Shown in pieces: positions 46,581 through 56,678 of a DNA stretch of 64,000 nucleotides (the stretch's first letter is position 1; the number at the start of each line of letters is the position of its first letter). The stretch lies in NCBI GenBank assembly GCA_947311845.1, contig CAMZMU010000027.1:41938853-42002852 (forward strand), in the 5' to 3' direction. The stretch comes from Poa pratensis. Lineage: Eukaryota > Streptophyta > Magnoliopsida > Poales > Poaceae. Under the pieces are notes generated by a model. That model was not told where the DNA came from. It worked only from the letters and a program-made list of their open reading frames with translations, and did not search any database. The translations under genes and the position numbers were made by a program.

Positions 46581-47379
46581 CTGCAAGGAGGAAGATGGTC
46601 CAGGAACTAGAGCGGGCATGGGCGAGCCAAGCTGCGCTCTGTATGATGGCCGTGCGAAAGTGCGGCTGGCAGAGTACGCTTCAATCCTAAAATAAGGCCG
46701 GCCACGGAAAGTCCATGGAGAAAGATGCAGGGAAATCGAAATGCCCTATTCGTTTTACGAGTAAGCAGAAGCACCACTCCTGTCAAGTTCTCTTCACTCC
46801 ATTCGACTTCTTCTTCCCATCACACGTTTACAACCTTCACGTGTTCTCGCGGCAGCAACTCTCTGACAGCCACCAAACGATGTCTTTGGTAGTTTTTGTG
46901 AGGATCTTTATAATCTCGTTTTACATCAATGACATACACTGTTACTAAAAACCCAATGCACTCCCGTGTAAAGAATCATTCATATTTCATCGATCAAAAA
47001 TGAGCGAAAGGACATAAATTTGTGACATGCAATGCGCCCTTCCTCCATTCATATAGGCATCAATCCTACTAATGGAGCAACCAAACATAGAAAAAATATA
47101 TTGAGAATTCCAATTCAAATTCAAATTCTTCAAAGTTCATATAAAGACAAGATGTTCTACCCATCCAACCGCTATTCCATCCCCAATGAAGAAGAGGATT
47201 GTTCCTCTCTAAACCAATGTATCTTCCTAGCTATCCCCGCCTCCCAGAGCACTCATGCATAGATTGAAGATATTCAATTCTTTGGTCGCCAGCACCAAAC
47301 TTTTTTTCGGGACTACATATTCATCCTTTTTTCAACTCACGGGAAATTCTGTCGGGTGGCCCATACTATCTCTCGAGTT
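46581..47379. other. Intergenic spacer
   Basis: I see no gene, repeat boundary or hairpin here. Confidence 0.5.
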
Positions 47380-47689
47380 CGGAGAAACTCCAATGGATTG
47401 ATGCAATGGGAAAACAAATCTATCAGCGTTCTGTCCGTTTGGATCGCCAAACGGACATGCATCCTGCACATGTCCGCCCTTCCTAGGCCACAGCACACAA
47501 CGGGGCATTTTTTTATCATTGATCGTTTAACCAATCCCACCAAACAAATATAGAAAGCATGGCTAGAAATGAATGAAACAAATCACATTGTATTAAAAGA
47601 ATATTGCCATGTAGATATACAACCCAAAAAAAGGCACATAGTTCCGGCCATAGTTCAATACCGGCAAACAACAGTGTTAAAACGACCGA

Positions 47690-49100
47690 GATGCGATCAC
47701 TCTCGTCCATAGAGTACATTTGCTTCTTGAGGTAGTACGCCTACTTTGTACGGGTCAAGGTGGAGAGATCCATGTCGATGATCCGAGCCTCCTCTTGGCA
47801 TACGGCGAGCTCAATGTTTTTCCCTTGACTTCGGCCTCCTTGCCTCTTGCCTCGACCTCCTTGGCTCTTGCATCGACCTCAATGGTTCTTGTTCAAGCAT
47901 TTTCCTACTCGGTCTCGAGCCTCTTCTTTTGCAACTCGAAGAATCGCTTGGATGCCTCCTCTCTCTGTCTCGGTGTTCCATCTCTTTCCTCTCATCCTTC
48001 TTCTCACATGACTTGTCTTTTTGGGTTATGAAACCATTCAATGTCTCTTCCAACGCCATTGTTGATGTGTCGCACTTCAACTCAGCCTTGGGGTTGGTCC
48101 TTCCCCTTGACCTCTTCTCCTTCTCCGATGGGTCACGTCCCTATCGGTTGCTTCCTGAGTGATGCGTAGAGGTCCTTCCACTTTTGTTGATCCTTAAGTA
48201 CCTTATAGCAATAGCTCAAGGTGAAGCCCTTCCCATTTTGAGCCTTGAAGGTTTCCAATACTTGCAAGCCCTATGGAAGCACAATACATTCAAATGCACA
48301 TGAGGACACTGCATAAGAGGCAATGATAAGGAGGGAGGAAACCATACCCATTCCTTGACGCCAAAGGCACTTACTGGCCGGGCCTCGACATGTTCATGGG
48401 AACCACAAAACTTGCTCACCTCCGCCGAGATAAAATTTCACCTCTTTTGGTTTGACAACTCGGTCCGGTCACTCGACATTTTATAGGACGAAAGCATCTT
48501 ACCGTCCTCAATCGGCGCTCCCAATTTGTTCGGCCCCGATGATTTGTTCTGTTCCAACCTCGATACTCGCAAATGAGCTTGTCCTCCTTTTGGGTGAATG
48601 AGGCGCCGCTTTGGCTAATCTTCCTGTTTTGTGCCTGGGCTTGGCTCTCGAGCTCCTCTCGAAACACTGGTTCTGCGTCGATGTTGATCACATCAGGGCC
48701 GGTCGACGGAACTTCATTGGCCACGACGCCATACTCGTCTTGGACGTAATCTTCCTGGCCATTGTTGTCCTTGATCATGTCCTAGAGGAACCCCTCCCAT
48801 TTCGGCTCCTTGTGGTACGTTCTGTCCCCCGAGACGACATTGGCAATTGGCCGAACAGGCTACGACCTTGGGTGACAACCGGCTGGTTAGCTTCACGCAC
48901 TCCCTTCGTCCGCGACGCCGGTGAGTAGCCGGCCACAGGTGCGGCCGGTGTTGGGGAGGCAACATGGAGTCGGCGTTGAATCCTCGACTTCCAGAGAGAA
49001 CCGCGACGGCACACTTCCGGGAAGGAAGCCATACACAAGCGGTGGCGAGGGTGTGGTCGTAGATGACTTTGACCGCTCATGCGGGCGGAACAATAGGGAT
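47690..49100 (-). pseudogene. Degenerate SANT-like / NAM-associated-domain gene
   Basis: Fragments in different minus-strand frames line up in the usual order. There is an N-terminal unstructured part and a SANT-like start (SFTQKEDKLICEYRGW, near 48590). Then comes a block reading AQNGKGFTLSYCYKVLKDQQ and KWKDLYASLRKQ (near 48160-48250), and a charged C-terminal coil (near 47811-48080). A final segment near 47740 reads MDLSTLTRTK followed by a stop. The parts resemble grass proteins annotated as NAM-associated and found with Harbinger-like repeats. Many frame breaks show it is inactive. Confidence 0.55.
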
Positions 49101-49245
49101 CATGAGGAGGAAAGCTTGCGCAGTCCGACTTGGCCCTAGTTGGCGACGGCTTCGGTGACCGCCTTCTCTTTTTTCCTCTGGGTGCCCTGCTTCTGGGTCA
49201 TGATGGCCCTCTGCTCCGTGCTGAGCTCCTTTTTATTGGCTTCTT

Positions 49246-49260
49246 GGGGGGGGGGGGGGG
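49246..49260. repeat. G homopolymer of about 15 bases
   Basis: TTGGGGG... run; its length is likely unreliable. Confidence 0.7.
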
Positions 49261-49851
49261 TGGTAGGTTCGGTCGCGAAGCTAACTGACACTTAAGCCAC
49301 AGTTCCAGCGGTGCCGTCCGCGGCGGCGACGGTTGCGACAACCATGGCTATGGTAAGAGCTAGATCTAGTTCTAGGAGAGGAAAGGTCGGAGTGGCAATT
49401 TTGCCTCTGTTCATCGGGCCAAATTAGGGCCGAGAATGAGTCGCGGCAGACAGAAAAATGATGGCGGTCAGTTTATGCCAGCACGTTGGGTCTCGTTTCA
49501 ATCACGCGGACAGAAAGGAACACCGACGAACTCAATGCGTCTCGTTGGAGTTGGCGTAAGTGACCAAAGTACTCATCTTACAAACATCGAGTGACCAGTG
49601 ATGGGTTATCTCTCTAAACAAAACAATGCTCACCTTTGCAAATGGTTGAATTAAAACTGAAATCTCGTTGTATTTGGTCACTGAAGAGGGGTCAAGATTT
49701 TGAACCCAACCGAAGGCCAAATAACGGGAACATGTCATCCTATGCTAAGCTTAGCCAGGCGTAATTCGTGGAGTGCTCAATATAACGCAACAACAAAGTG
49801 GCAAACCCGATTAACTCGACCTCAAAACGAAAGATGCAAAATCAATTGACG

Positions 49852-50071
49852 AAACAGGGATCAGGTGACATTCGCATGTTTCGAATCTGGGTTTCTCTTT
49901 TTTGTTTCTCGGTGTATGTTTCGAATTTTGATCTGAAATTTTATGGGGTCACGCAAATATGTGCTGTGAACATGCATGATTTTTTTCAGATTTTTTCGAA
50001 ATGTTTAAATTTGAATTTTGGGGGAATGTCACCGGGTGACATGCGACATGCGAATGTCACCTGATCCCTGT
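49852..50071. mobile_element. Foldback / MITE-like element (220 bp) with 25-bp perfect terminal inverted repeats
   Basis: The left arm 49852-49876 (ACAGGGATCAGGTGACATTC...) is the exact reverse complement of the right arm 50047-50071. The interior is AT-rich with further short inverted pieces (CACCGGGTGACATGCG near 50031). No target duplication was found. It ends 37 bp beyond the stop codon of the minus-strand receptor-like gene, so it probably lies in that gene's 3' UTR or just past it. Confidence 0.82.
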
Positions 50072-50108
50072 CCCTCCCGTACGCCGGTTGCCTGCGCGCC
50101 ACCTCATC

Positions 50109-51376
50109 TCATCTGCACACCTTGCAGAGGCAGAAGAGCAAGATGACGACGAACGCCAAGCAGGACAGCCCAATGCCGAGCCCGAGAACCACCGCGCTGG
50201 GCCCGCCACCACGATCCTCGGCGCCGCCGTCCGGGTCGCCGTCACTGCCGCCGTCGTCGTGGCCCGCGGTGCTCTTCTCCGACTGCGCCGTCGCCGCTGG
50301 GGGCGCCGTGACTGGGAAACCGTACTTGTCGCAAGGCGCCACCCCCACGGCGACCTCCGCGGCCAGCACCGAGCCGTTGTAGCACAGCTTGCCGTTCCCG
50401 GCAGCCCTGAACACCCTTAGCCCCGACAGGAACCTGGCGCTGAAGGGCAGGATGCCGTCGAAGTCGTTGTTCTCCAGGTAGAGCTCCTGGAGCCCCCTCA
50501 TCTGGGACAGGAACGGCGGTATGGTCCCGTTGAGCCGGTTGGAGCCGAGGTTGAGCACCTGGAGCTCGGGCAGCGTGGAGAGAGTCTCCGGGATGCCGCC
50601 GGAGAGGGAGTTGTTGGAGATGTCCACTTTGGTGAGCGAGATGAGGTCGCCGATGTCGGCGGGGATGCGGCCGTCGAGGGCGTTGGAGCTGAGGTTGAGG
50701 TGGGTGATGGCGGCGAGGAGGGTGATGGTGTCGGGGATGGGGCCGGCGATGCGGTTGCGGGAGAGGTCGAGGCGCGTGAGGTTGGGGCAGTGCCAGTGGT
50801 GCGGGAGGAGGCCGGAGAGGTTGGCGTTGGAAAGGGTGAGGCGGGCGAGGCGGTCCATGCGGGAGATGACCATGGCGAGCTCGGAGGGAGAGCCGGAGGC
50901 GAGCGGGGTGTCCCTGACGGCGAGCTCCGTGAGGTTGGCGAGGCGGGAGAGCCACACCGCGGAGAGGCGGCGGAGAGAGGCCGTGCAGGAGAAGTACCAG
51001 AGCCCCGAGGCGAGCTGCGCCGGCGGGAGGAGCCGCGGCGGCGCGGCCGGCAGTCGAGGAAGGCGAGCGTGCGGAGCGACGGCGCGAGCGCCTCGAGCGC
51101 CGCGGGCGAGACGGAGGTGGTGTCGGAGCAGTTGGTGAGGGCGAGGGAGGTCACGTGTCGGAACGGCGCCCCCACGTCGTCGCAGGACGCGGCCACGGCG
51201 CCGGCCGCGTCGCATGGGTCGCCGGCGCCGTGCGGGGCGAGGCCGAGCGCGCGGAGCGCCAGCAGCTGCTGCGGGTCCAACTGCGCGCGGCCGGCGAGGC
51301 CGAGCGCGAGGGGAGCGGTTAGCACGAGGCGGAGGAGGAGGAGGAGGAGACGGGAGGTGGTGGCGGCCATGCCCAT
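50109..51376 (-). CDS. RLP51-like: LRR receptor-like protein, RLP51/SNC2-like (no kinase)
   Basis: A plasma-membrane receptor-like protein with extracellular leucine-rich repeats and no kinase domain. The likely start at 51376 ([19 protein letters not shown]) gives a signal peptide. An upstream in-frame ATG at 51430 is less likely. The LRR segments follow ([76 protein letters not shown]). Then come a conserved CYNGSVL...[10 protein letters not shown] block, an acidic linker, one membrane segment ([20 protein letters not shown]) and a short KVCR tail. The order and the CDKYGFP block match Arabidopsis RLP51 (SNC2) as I recall it, which acts in immunity. One base seems missing in a C run at 51047-51051, splitting the frame after AFLDC. 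Otherwise the gene is intact, intronless and about 420 residues. Confidence 0.82.
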
Positions 51377-52340
51377 GGACGTGCAGAGGCGGAGCAGAGC
51401 ACGAGCCCGCACCAAGGACCTGGCCCGCACTGTGCGAGCGCGCGTTGGAGTACGAGAAAGGTTTCAACGGCGGAGAGATCGGTGCGCGCGCTCGGTTTAC
51501 GAGGGCTTTGTTGTCATGCGTCGGGGGAGGGGCCCGGATCGACGCAGACCGTTGGATGGAAGCGAGCGGACGGTGGGATGTAGTGGGGGCGTGTAGCGAA
51601 GGGGCGGTCCCTTTGGGCATGCCGCATGCATCAGTGTACGCGCGCGCCACGCCGCGCAGCGCAGAGAGCACCTGCGAGCTGCGATCGCGGCAGAAGCAGT
51701 AGCAGCTTGTGGTGTTGCCGTTGTTTGATTTGTTTCCCCTGTGCAAAGACGCTGGGCAGCATCTTGTCAAATGCTGCCATGAGCGGGCTGCAGTTTCTCC
51801 TGCCACTCTTCATGTAGCCGCTGCCCGCTGCAGCTTCGCACACCGCACGATGCCAATGGCGTATCCCAGGCAGAGAATGGCCCTGCATTTCTGCTACGAA
51901 GCCGTGTGGTTGTATGTACGCTGCTCGCTCGTGACAGGCAGCGATGTCGTATACTCGTATCGCGTTTGGATCTCACGATGGATGCCATTGGCACGGGTGA
52001 CTCGGGTCAGCGTTTGATAATACTAGTAGCGTCTCCACCGGGCATCCAAATGGTCATTAGGTCGGCAAAATCGACAAGCAGCATATCAAAGCGTCGCCTC
52101 GACCAATTTTGTGCCCGGCGGCAGGACACAGACATGGCCTCTGATAGGGCCCGCCTGTCATAAACATAAACATAGGGCGCGAACAGCTGTTCTAATGACG
52201 TCGTACAGCCGGTCTTTCCGCCTGCGGTAATGGCAATAAAGAGGCTCCCGCCGTGCAGCCATTTCACCACACCGCCACCGCCGCTCGACGTGTAGCCAAA
52301 GTTCACCATACCACCACTGTCGCTCGCCGTGTAGCCACAG
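51377..52340. other. Upstream region of the RLP gene and spacer
   Basis: This should hold the promoter of the minus-strand RLP gene. I could not place a TATA box with confidence. The right part (from about 52240) has repeated CACCACACCGCC-type phrases leading into the next block. Confidence 0.4.
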
Positions 52341-52351
52341 TTCACCACACC

Positions 52352-53263
52352 ACCATGCCTCGCCGCCTCGTCACCTCATGGGCCACCCTCACCCACGCAG
52401 CACGCCGTGCTCACGCGGTGTCGCAGGAGGACGGCGCTGATGACCAGTCGTTCGACTGGGCGAATGTGGACAACGTCGACGTGGACGAGCAGGAGGAGCA
52501 GGATCCCTACCCGGGCAGGAGCCTCCGCTGGAGCTCGATGAGATCCTGCCGGAACCGCAGCAGGAGCCGGAGCCGGAGCAGGCGCTCCCGCCGCCGCTCT
52601 GGCAAGACCAGGTTGTTGCCGTCAACTCTTTCGAGAGCTGGCGCTGCGAGCAGGAGAGCCGTCAGCGCATGCTCGGCTTCGAGGACACCATGGAGGCCGT
52701 CATCAGCGAGGCCTCCATTCGGAGCGCGGAGCGGGATGACCGTTGGCGCGCCTTCATGGCCGCGGAGCGAACGCCGTAGCGCAGCTCAACGCCCAAGCGG
52801 CGAGAAGAGTTTTCCCGCGAACCATAGCGAGTAGCTAGTCTCAAAACAAAAGTGTTCTTTTTACAGTAGCGGGGTTGGGAAAGTAAGGAAAGTCAAGCCC
52901 GATAATTCTGTGGGAAGGGACGGATTTTGAATTCCTTTTTCTTTACTTTTTATGCCGGAGCAGCAGCTGCTCATCACGCAGGCGGAGGGGCTGGCGCATG
53001 AGGCCTGCAAGTTGCTCGCCGAGCAGGCGGCCCACGACGAGTTGAACTAGGCGCGCTTGGCGAGGCTGACGGACGTGATGGAAGCGGCAACGCGGGCGCA
53101 GGAGGCGACGGCAGTAGCAGCGGAGCATGCGACACAGGCAGCGGCAGATCGGGATGCCATGCGCCGGGCGACGAGCATGCTCCGACAGGAGAGGTGTGTG
53201 CGCTCGCGCTTGGCCAAGAGGGCCGCGCACGACGACGAGGCTAGCCAGAGCGGCGGGGTTTAG
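52352..53263 (+). pseudogene. Degenerate repeat-borne gene, Ala/Glu-rich coiled-coil end
   Basis: A frame starts near 52352 (MPRRLVTSWATLTHAARRA) and has an acidic part (FDWANVDNVDVDEQEEQ). It loses frame, then an Ala/Glu/Arg-rich coil reappears in a frame ending at a stop near 53263 (TRAQEATAVAAEHATQAAA). The right flank near 53560 reads GAAGATGCTCTTATAGAG, the reverse of a GAGCATCT-type terminus common on non-autonomous grass DNA elements. I cannot name the protein. Confidence 0.35.
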
Positions 53264-53828
53264 ATTAGGGTTTGTCGTTTCCATTTTAAATTTAGTTTAA
53301 ATTTGTAACGATTAAAGTTTGAATCTACAAAAAAAACTCGTTTAGTTCAAATTTGTTTGTGTTTGGTGAGGAAATTTCATTTCCATTTGACGGTGTGCGC
53401 CACCCGCAAGGTGTTCGACAGTTTGCTCAAAATTTGGATCGTTTGAGGTGGGCCTTTGGGGGTGTCGTTGTGGACGGCCTCCAGACATTGGGCGGACACA
53501 TGTCCGGCACCCCAATGAAGGCTCATTGTGGGGTGCCGGAAACGAATTTGGAGTACCGGTGAAGATGCTCTTATAGAGTAGGTTTTTCATTTTTTTTACT
53601 GATGCCAAGTTTTTCCATGGGACAATCGTTTCTGTGCCCTACCTACCTCAGTTTTATCTGTTTGTGCCATACCCGCGTAGTTTCTCTCGTCCGTGCCCTG
53701 GTTGGGCCGCAAATGGCCCGCGCACGGCCAAGACGGCCGTTTCCGTCTGGTCAACCTCGTTTCACCGTAACTTGACCTGACTTGTGGGGTCGGCCTGGCG
53801 CGGCTCGTGAGTTGGAAGTGGGACCAGT

Positions 53829-53935
53829 CAAGTGGGGACAGGGAGCGAGTTAAGTGGGGACAGGAAGCGCGTTAGGTGGGGTCAGGAAGTGAGTTTAAGT
53901 GGGGTCAGGAAGTGAGTTTAAGTGGGGTCTCGGCC
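53829..53935. repeat. Short tandem repeat, unit AAGTGGGGTCAGGAAGTGAG (about 23 bp), 4-5 copies
   Basis: Successive units read AAGTGGGGACAGGGAGCGAG, AAGTGGGGACAGGAAGCGCG, AGGTGGGGTCAGGAAGTGAG and AAGTGGGGTCAGGAAGTGAG, with a partial unit at the end. Confidence 0.88.
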
Positions 53936-54360
53936 CCTAGATTAACACGTCGTTAACACTGAATTAACTGATTAGGAAACGAGTCATTATTTAGTGAGTT
54001 GATTAGTACATCGTTAACACTGAAATTAAACTGAAATTATGATTCATATTCACTGGAAACTGAAACTGAAACTGAAATTACGTCGTTAACACTGAATTAA
54101 TTGATTAGGAAACGAGTCATTGTTTAGTGAGTTGGTTAGTACGTCGTTAACACTGAAATTATGATTAGAAATTAAGTTCGTTAACACTGAAACTGAAACT
54201 GAAATGACGTCGTTAACACTGAAACTGAAGTGAAATTAGGATTCATAATTAGAAATTGAAAAATGACACGATTAGCAGAAGATGATTAGACAAGATTAAC
54301 ACTGAAATTATGATTCATATTACTATTAACATTGATTACGGTTTTACAAAAGATTAGACA
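53936..54360. repeat. Degenerate tandem repeats built on CGTTAACACTGAA
   Basis: The phrase CGTTAACACTGAA recurs at least six times with variable spacers. A larger unit (ACTGAATTAA.TGATTAGGAA, then ACGAGTCATT.TTTAGTGAGT) is present twice about 130 bp apart. Short GAAACTGAAACT runs lie between. Confidence 0.82.
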
Positions 54361-54454
54361 AGATTAGCACTGCTTTATGCACTGCTACTACGCCAGCGGC
54401 GACCTAATACTACTACTAATCAGTAGCAGTGCAACTAATACACTGCTACAGCTA

Positions 54455-54873
54455 CTACGCTGGCCTCGGCCTCGGCTCGTACATGCCCCACCTCTGGGCT
54501 GGCGGTTCGTCGTCGTCGTCGGAGTCGTCGAAGTCGTCGTGGCCGTCCTCCTCGTCCTCATCCTCCTCTTCCTCCTCCGCCTCCTCGTCGTCCTCCTCCT
54601 CCGCCTCGTCGTCGGAGTCGGAGCCGTTGCCGTCCTGCGGCTCCAACTCCGGGTCCGAGTCCTCCTCCTCGGACCCATCGTTGTCATCGTCGTCGTCGGA
54701 GTCGGTGTCGGAGTCGCCGTCCTTCCCCTGTCGTCGTCGTCGCCCTCTTCGTCGTCGTCGTCGGAGCCGGCATTCTCCTGCCAATGCCCGTGGCCCTCTT
54801 CCCACCACGGGATCGGGTTCCCCTCGCCGTCGGAGTTGCTCGGGATTTCTTCGTTCTGCCACCACAGATCCAT
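54455..54873 (-). CDS. Small acidic protein of unknown function
   Basis: I do not recognise the family. The minus-strand start at 54873 gives MDLWWQNEEIPSNSDGEG, then a Trp/His segment (PWWEEGHGHWQENAG) and a long Asp/Glu/Ser-rich stretch. It ends QRWGMYEPRPRPA at a stop at 54455-54457. The two halves lie in different frames. One base missing from the run at 54725-54728 would join them into about 139 residues. The strong strand bias to Asp/Glu codons, the bounded N- and C-terminal motifs and the single break argue for a real gene. Lying inside a repeat-rich stretch, it may be transposon cargo. Acidic proteins of this type are often nuclear, but that is a guess. Confidence 0.5.
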
Positions 54874-55482
54874 TGCAGGGAAGGGGGTGGTTGGGGTTTT
54901 TCGGACTGGAGAGAAGAGAGAAGAAGAACTGCACCAATGCGCAATGTAGAGAAGAGAGAACCGAGTGAACCGCAATGCAATGGGATTGGGGGTTTTTATT
55001 TGTGAAGGGATAGTGATGAATTCACTGCCGCCGGCGCGTAGATCGATAACCGCTTGGGGCACCGAACAGGCGCATCGCTTCATTTTCTTGCCAACGCAGT
55101 GTGAAATGACAACACAATTTACAGATTATATTCGCCATGATGACATCGTGTGACCGCGCTTCACGTCTAGTCGAGCTGACATGCCTGTAAATGTTCACCA
55201 CGTCATCTGGTGCCCCTTGACGTGTCGAGTACAAGTGTCGAACAGTTGATGTGCGTCGTCGTTCTGGTCAAATTTAATGCAGTTGGAGACTCTGTGAGAC
55301 ATCTAGACGTTGCAAAAGAATTTTTTGCGAGAACTGACGCGATTAACTTTTTGTTTACGTGCAAATATGCGTCGGTGCATCCGTGTCAACACACCAAGCG
55401 CGATCTGGACACGAACTGGACGTGAACTGGCACCCACAATGCGCGCTCTGTGTAGTTACGCCATCTGATCGTGTGTAGACCT
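54874..55482. other. Spacer upstream of the acidic-protein gene
   Basis: It holds the likely 5' UTR of the minus-strand gene. I see no other feature. Confidence 0.4.
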
Positions 55483-56200
55483 TGTTTATCAACTTGAATC
55501 GTTAGTATATGGCATAAGACGACTATGTGCGCAGGAGTTTCTTTTTTGATTTTTTAAATATTTGAAGCTCATTTCAAAATTCGGTCAAACTAACGTTGAC
55601 CGACATTTAAACAAGTTTAAAACATGAAAATGAAAAACTAAGCATGGATCCTTCTTAGTCACTCCAAAATGAAACTTTGTGAGGTGTTTGCCCTTTTTAT
55701 GTTGGAAATTTAAAACCCCTTCTCTTCACCCTTGAAATCATAGGACATAGTCAGAGATATCATAGGACATAGTCAGAGATATCATCTTAGATACATGCAT
55801 TTCTCATATGAAATATTTATAGATGATGTTTATCAATTTGAACCGTTAGTATATGACATAAGACGACTATGTGCGCAGGATTTTCCTTTTTTTGATTTTT
55901 TTTAAATATTTGAAGCTCATTTCAACCTCGAGTTCATACGACATAATTCGAGGATATCACTTATATACATGAATTTTTCACCTGAATGTGTATAGACATT
56001 GTTTATCAGCTTGAATCGTTAGTATATGACATAAGACGACTATGTGCGCAGGATTTTCCTTTTTTTGATTTTTTTAATATTTGAAGCTCATTTCAAATTT
56101 CGGTCAAACTAACGTTGACCGACATTTAAACAAGTTTAAAACATGAAATTTGAAAAACAAAGCCTCGATCCTTCTTAGTCACTGCAAAATGAAACTTGGA
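55483..56200. repeat. Three direct copies of a segment of about 100-200 bp
   Basis: Copies begin near 55483, 55826 and 55998. Each starts TGTTTATCA.(C/T)TTGAA.CGTTAG and continues ATAAGACGACTATGTGCGCA and ATTTGAAGCTCATTTCAA. Copies 1 and 3 extend through TTGACCGACATTTAAACAAG to AAAATGAAACTT. Copy 2 stops after about 100 bp. A separate 22-bp direct duplication (CATAGGACATAGTCAGAGAT) lies at 55741-55784. Confidence 0.88.
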
Positions 56201-56217
56201 CACTTTATCAAACTTTT

Positions 56218-56585
56218 CAAAACCCCGTTAAGTGCCTCCAAACCCCGTTGAGTGCCTCCAAACCCCATTTGAACAATGACCGTCGAACTGACCCTAGCGC
56301 TGAACTGCAGCCGTCCGATCTTTCCTCTAGAAGGAATCTGAAGACAGATACGGGGCGATCCGCGAGAAGCTCATTCTGCAATCTGATTGGACGCGCGCGT
56401 AGGACTAGGGCTTTACCCGCTGACGAGTGGACCACGGCGTACCCAATGGGGATTTTGGCTCGCCCACCCCCATTTGCCTCAGTGACACAAAATGGAGATT
56501 TTGGCACACCAAATGGGGATTTTGGACGTAACCCGTCATCGTAACTTAAATGGGGATTTTAGCACACCAAATGGGGATAGCCATG
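56218..56585. repeat. Short repeats CAAACCCCGTTGAGTGCCTC and AAATGGGGATTTT
   Basis: The phrase AACCCCGTT.AGTGCCTCCA occurs twice plus a partial at 56220-56270. The phrase AATGGGGATTTTGGC or a close variant occurs four to five times between 56445 and 56580. No gene is seen. Confidence 0.7.
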
Positions 56586-56678
56586 AGCTTGGTCAAATCT
56601 AGCTTGAATCCATATAAATTTTCAAATGAGCTTGGACTCGCTGAAAAATGTGTTTCAAATGAGCTACAAAGATAGTGA

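Larger units (their letters stand above)
47380..49565. mobile_element. Putative PIF/Harbinger-type derivative with AACTCCAA ends
   Basis: The left end near 47384 reads GAGAAACTCCAATGGATTGATG. The reverse complement of the right end near 49560 reads GCCAACTCCAACGAGACGCA. Both continue into CCGTTTGGATCGCC / CTGTCCGCGTGATTG sequence, like the block at 36.9-38.6 kb. It contains a degenerate SANT/NAM-associated-type gene, a cargo often linked to PIF/Harbinger-like repeats in grasses. The boundaries are approximate. Confidence 0.4.

Noticed and set aside
54429..54968. A Ser-rich frame of about 180 codons on the plus strand
   Set aside because: It is the antisense of the Asp/Glu codon repeat of the acidic-protein gene (GAC/GAG read as TCG/CTC).
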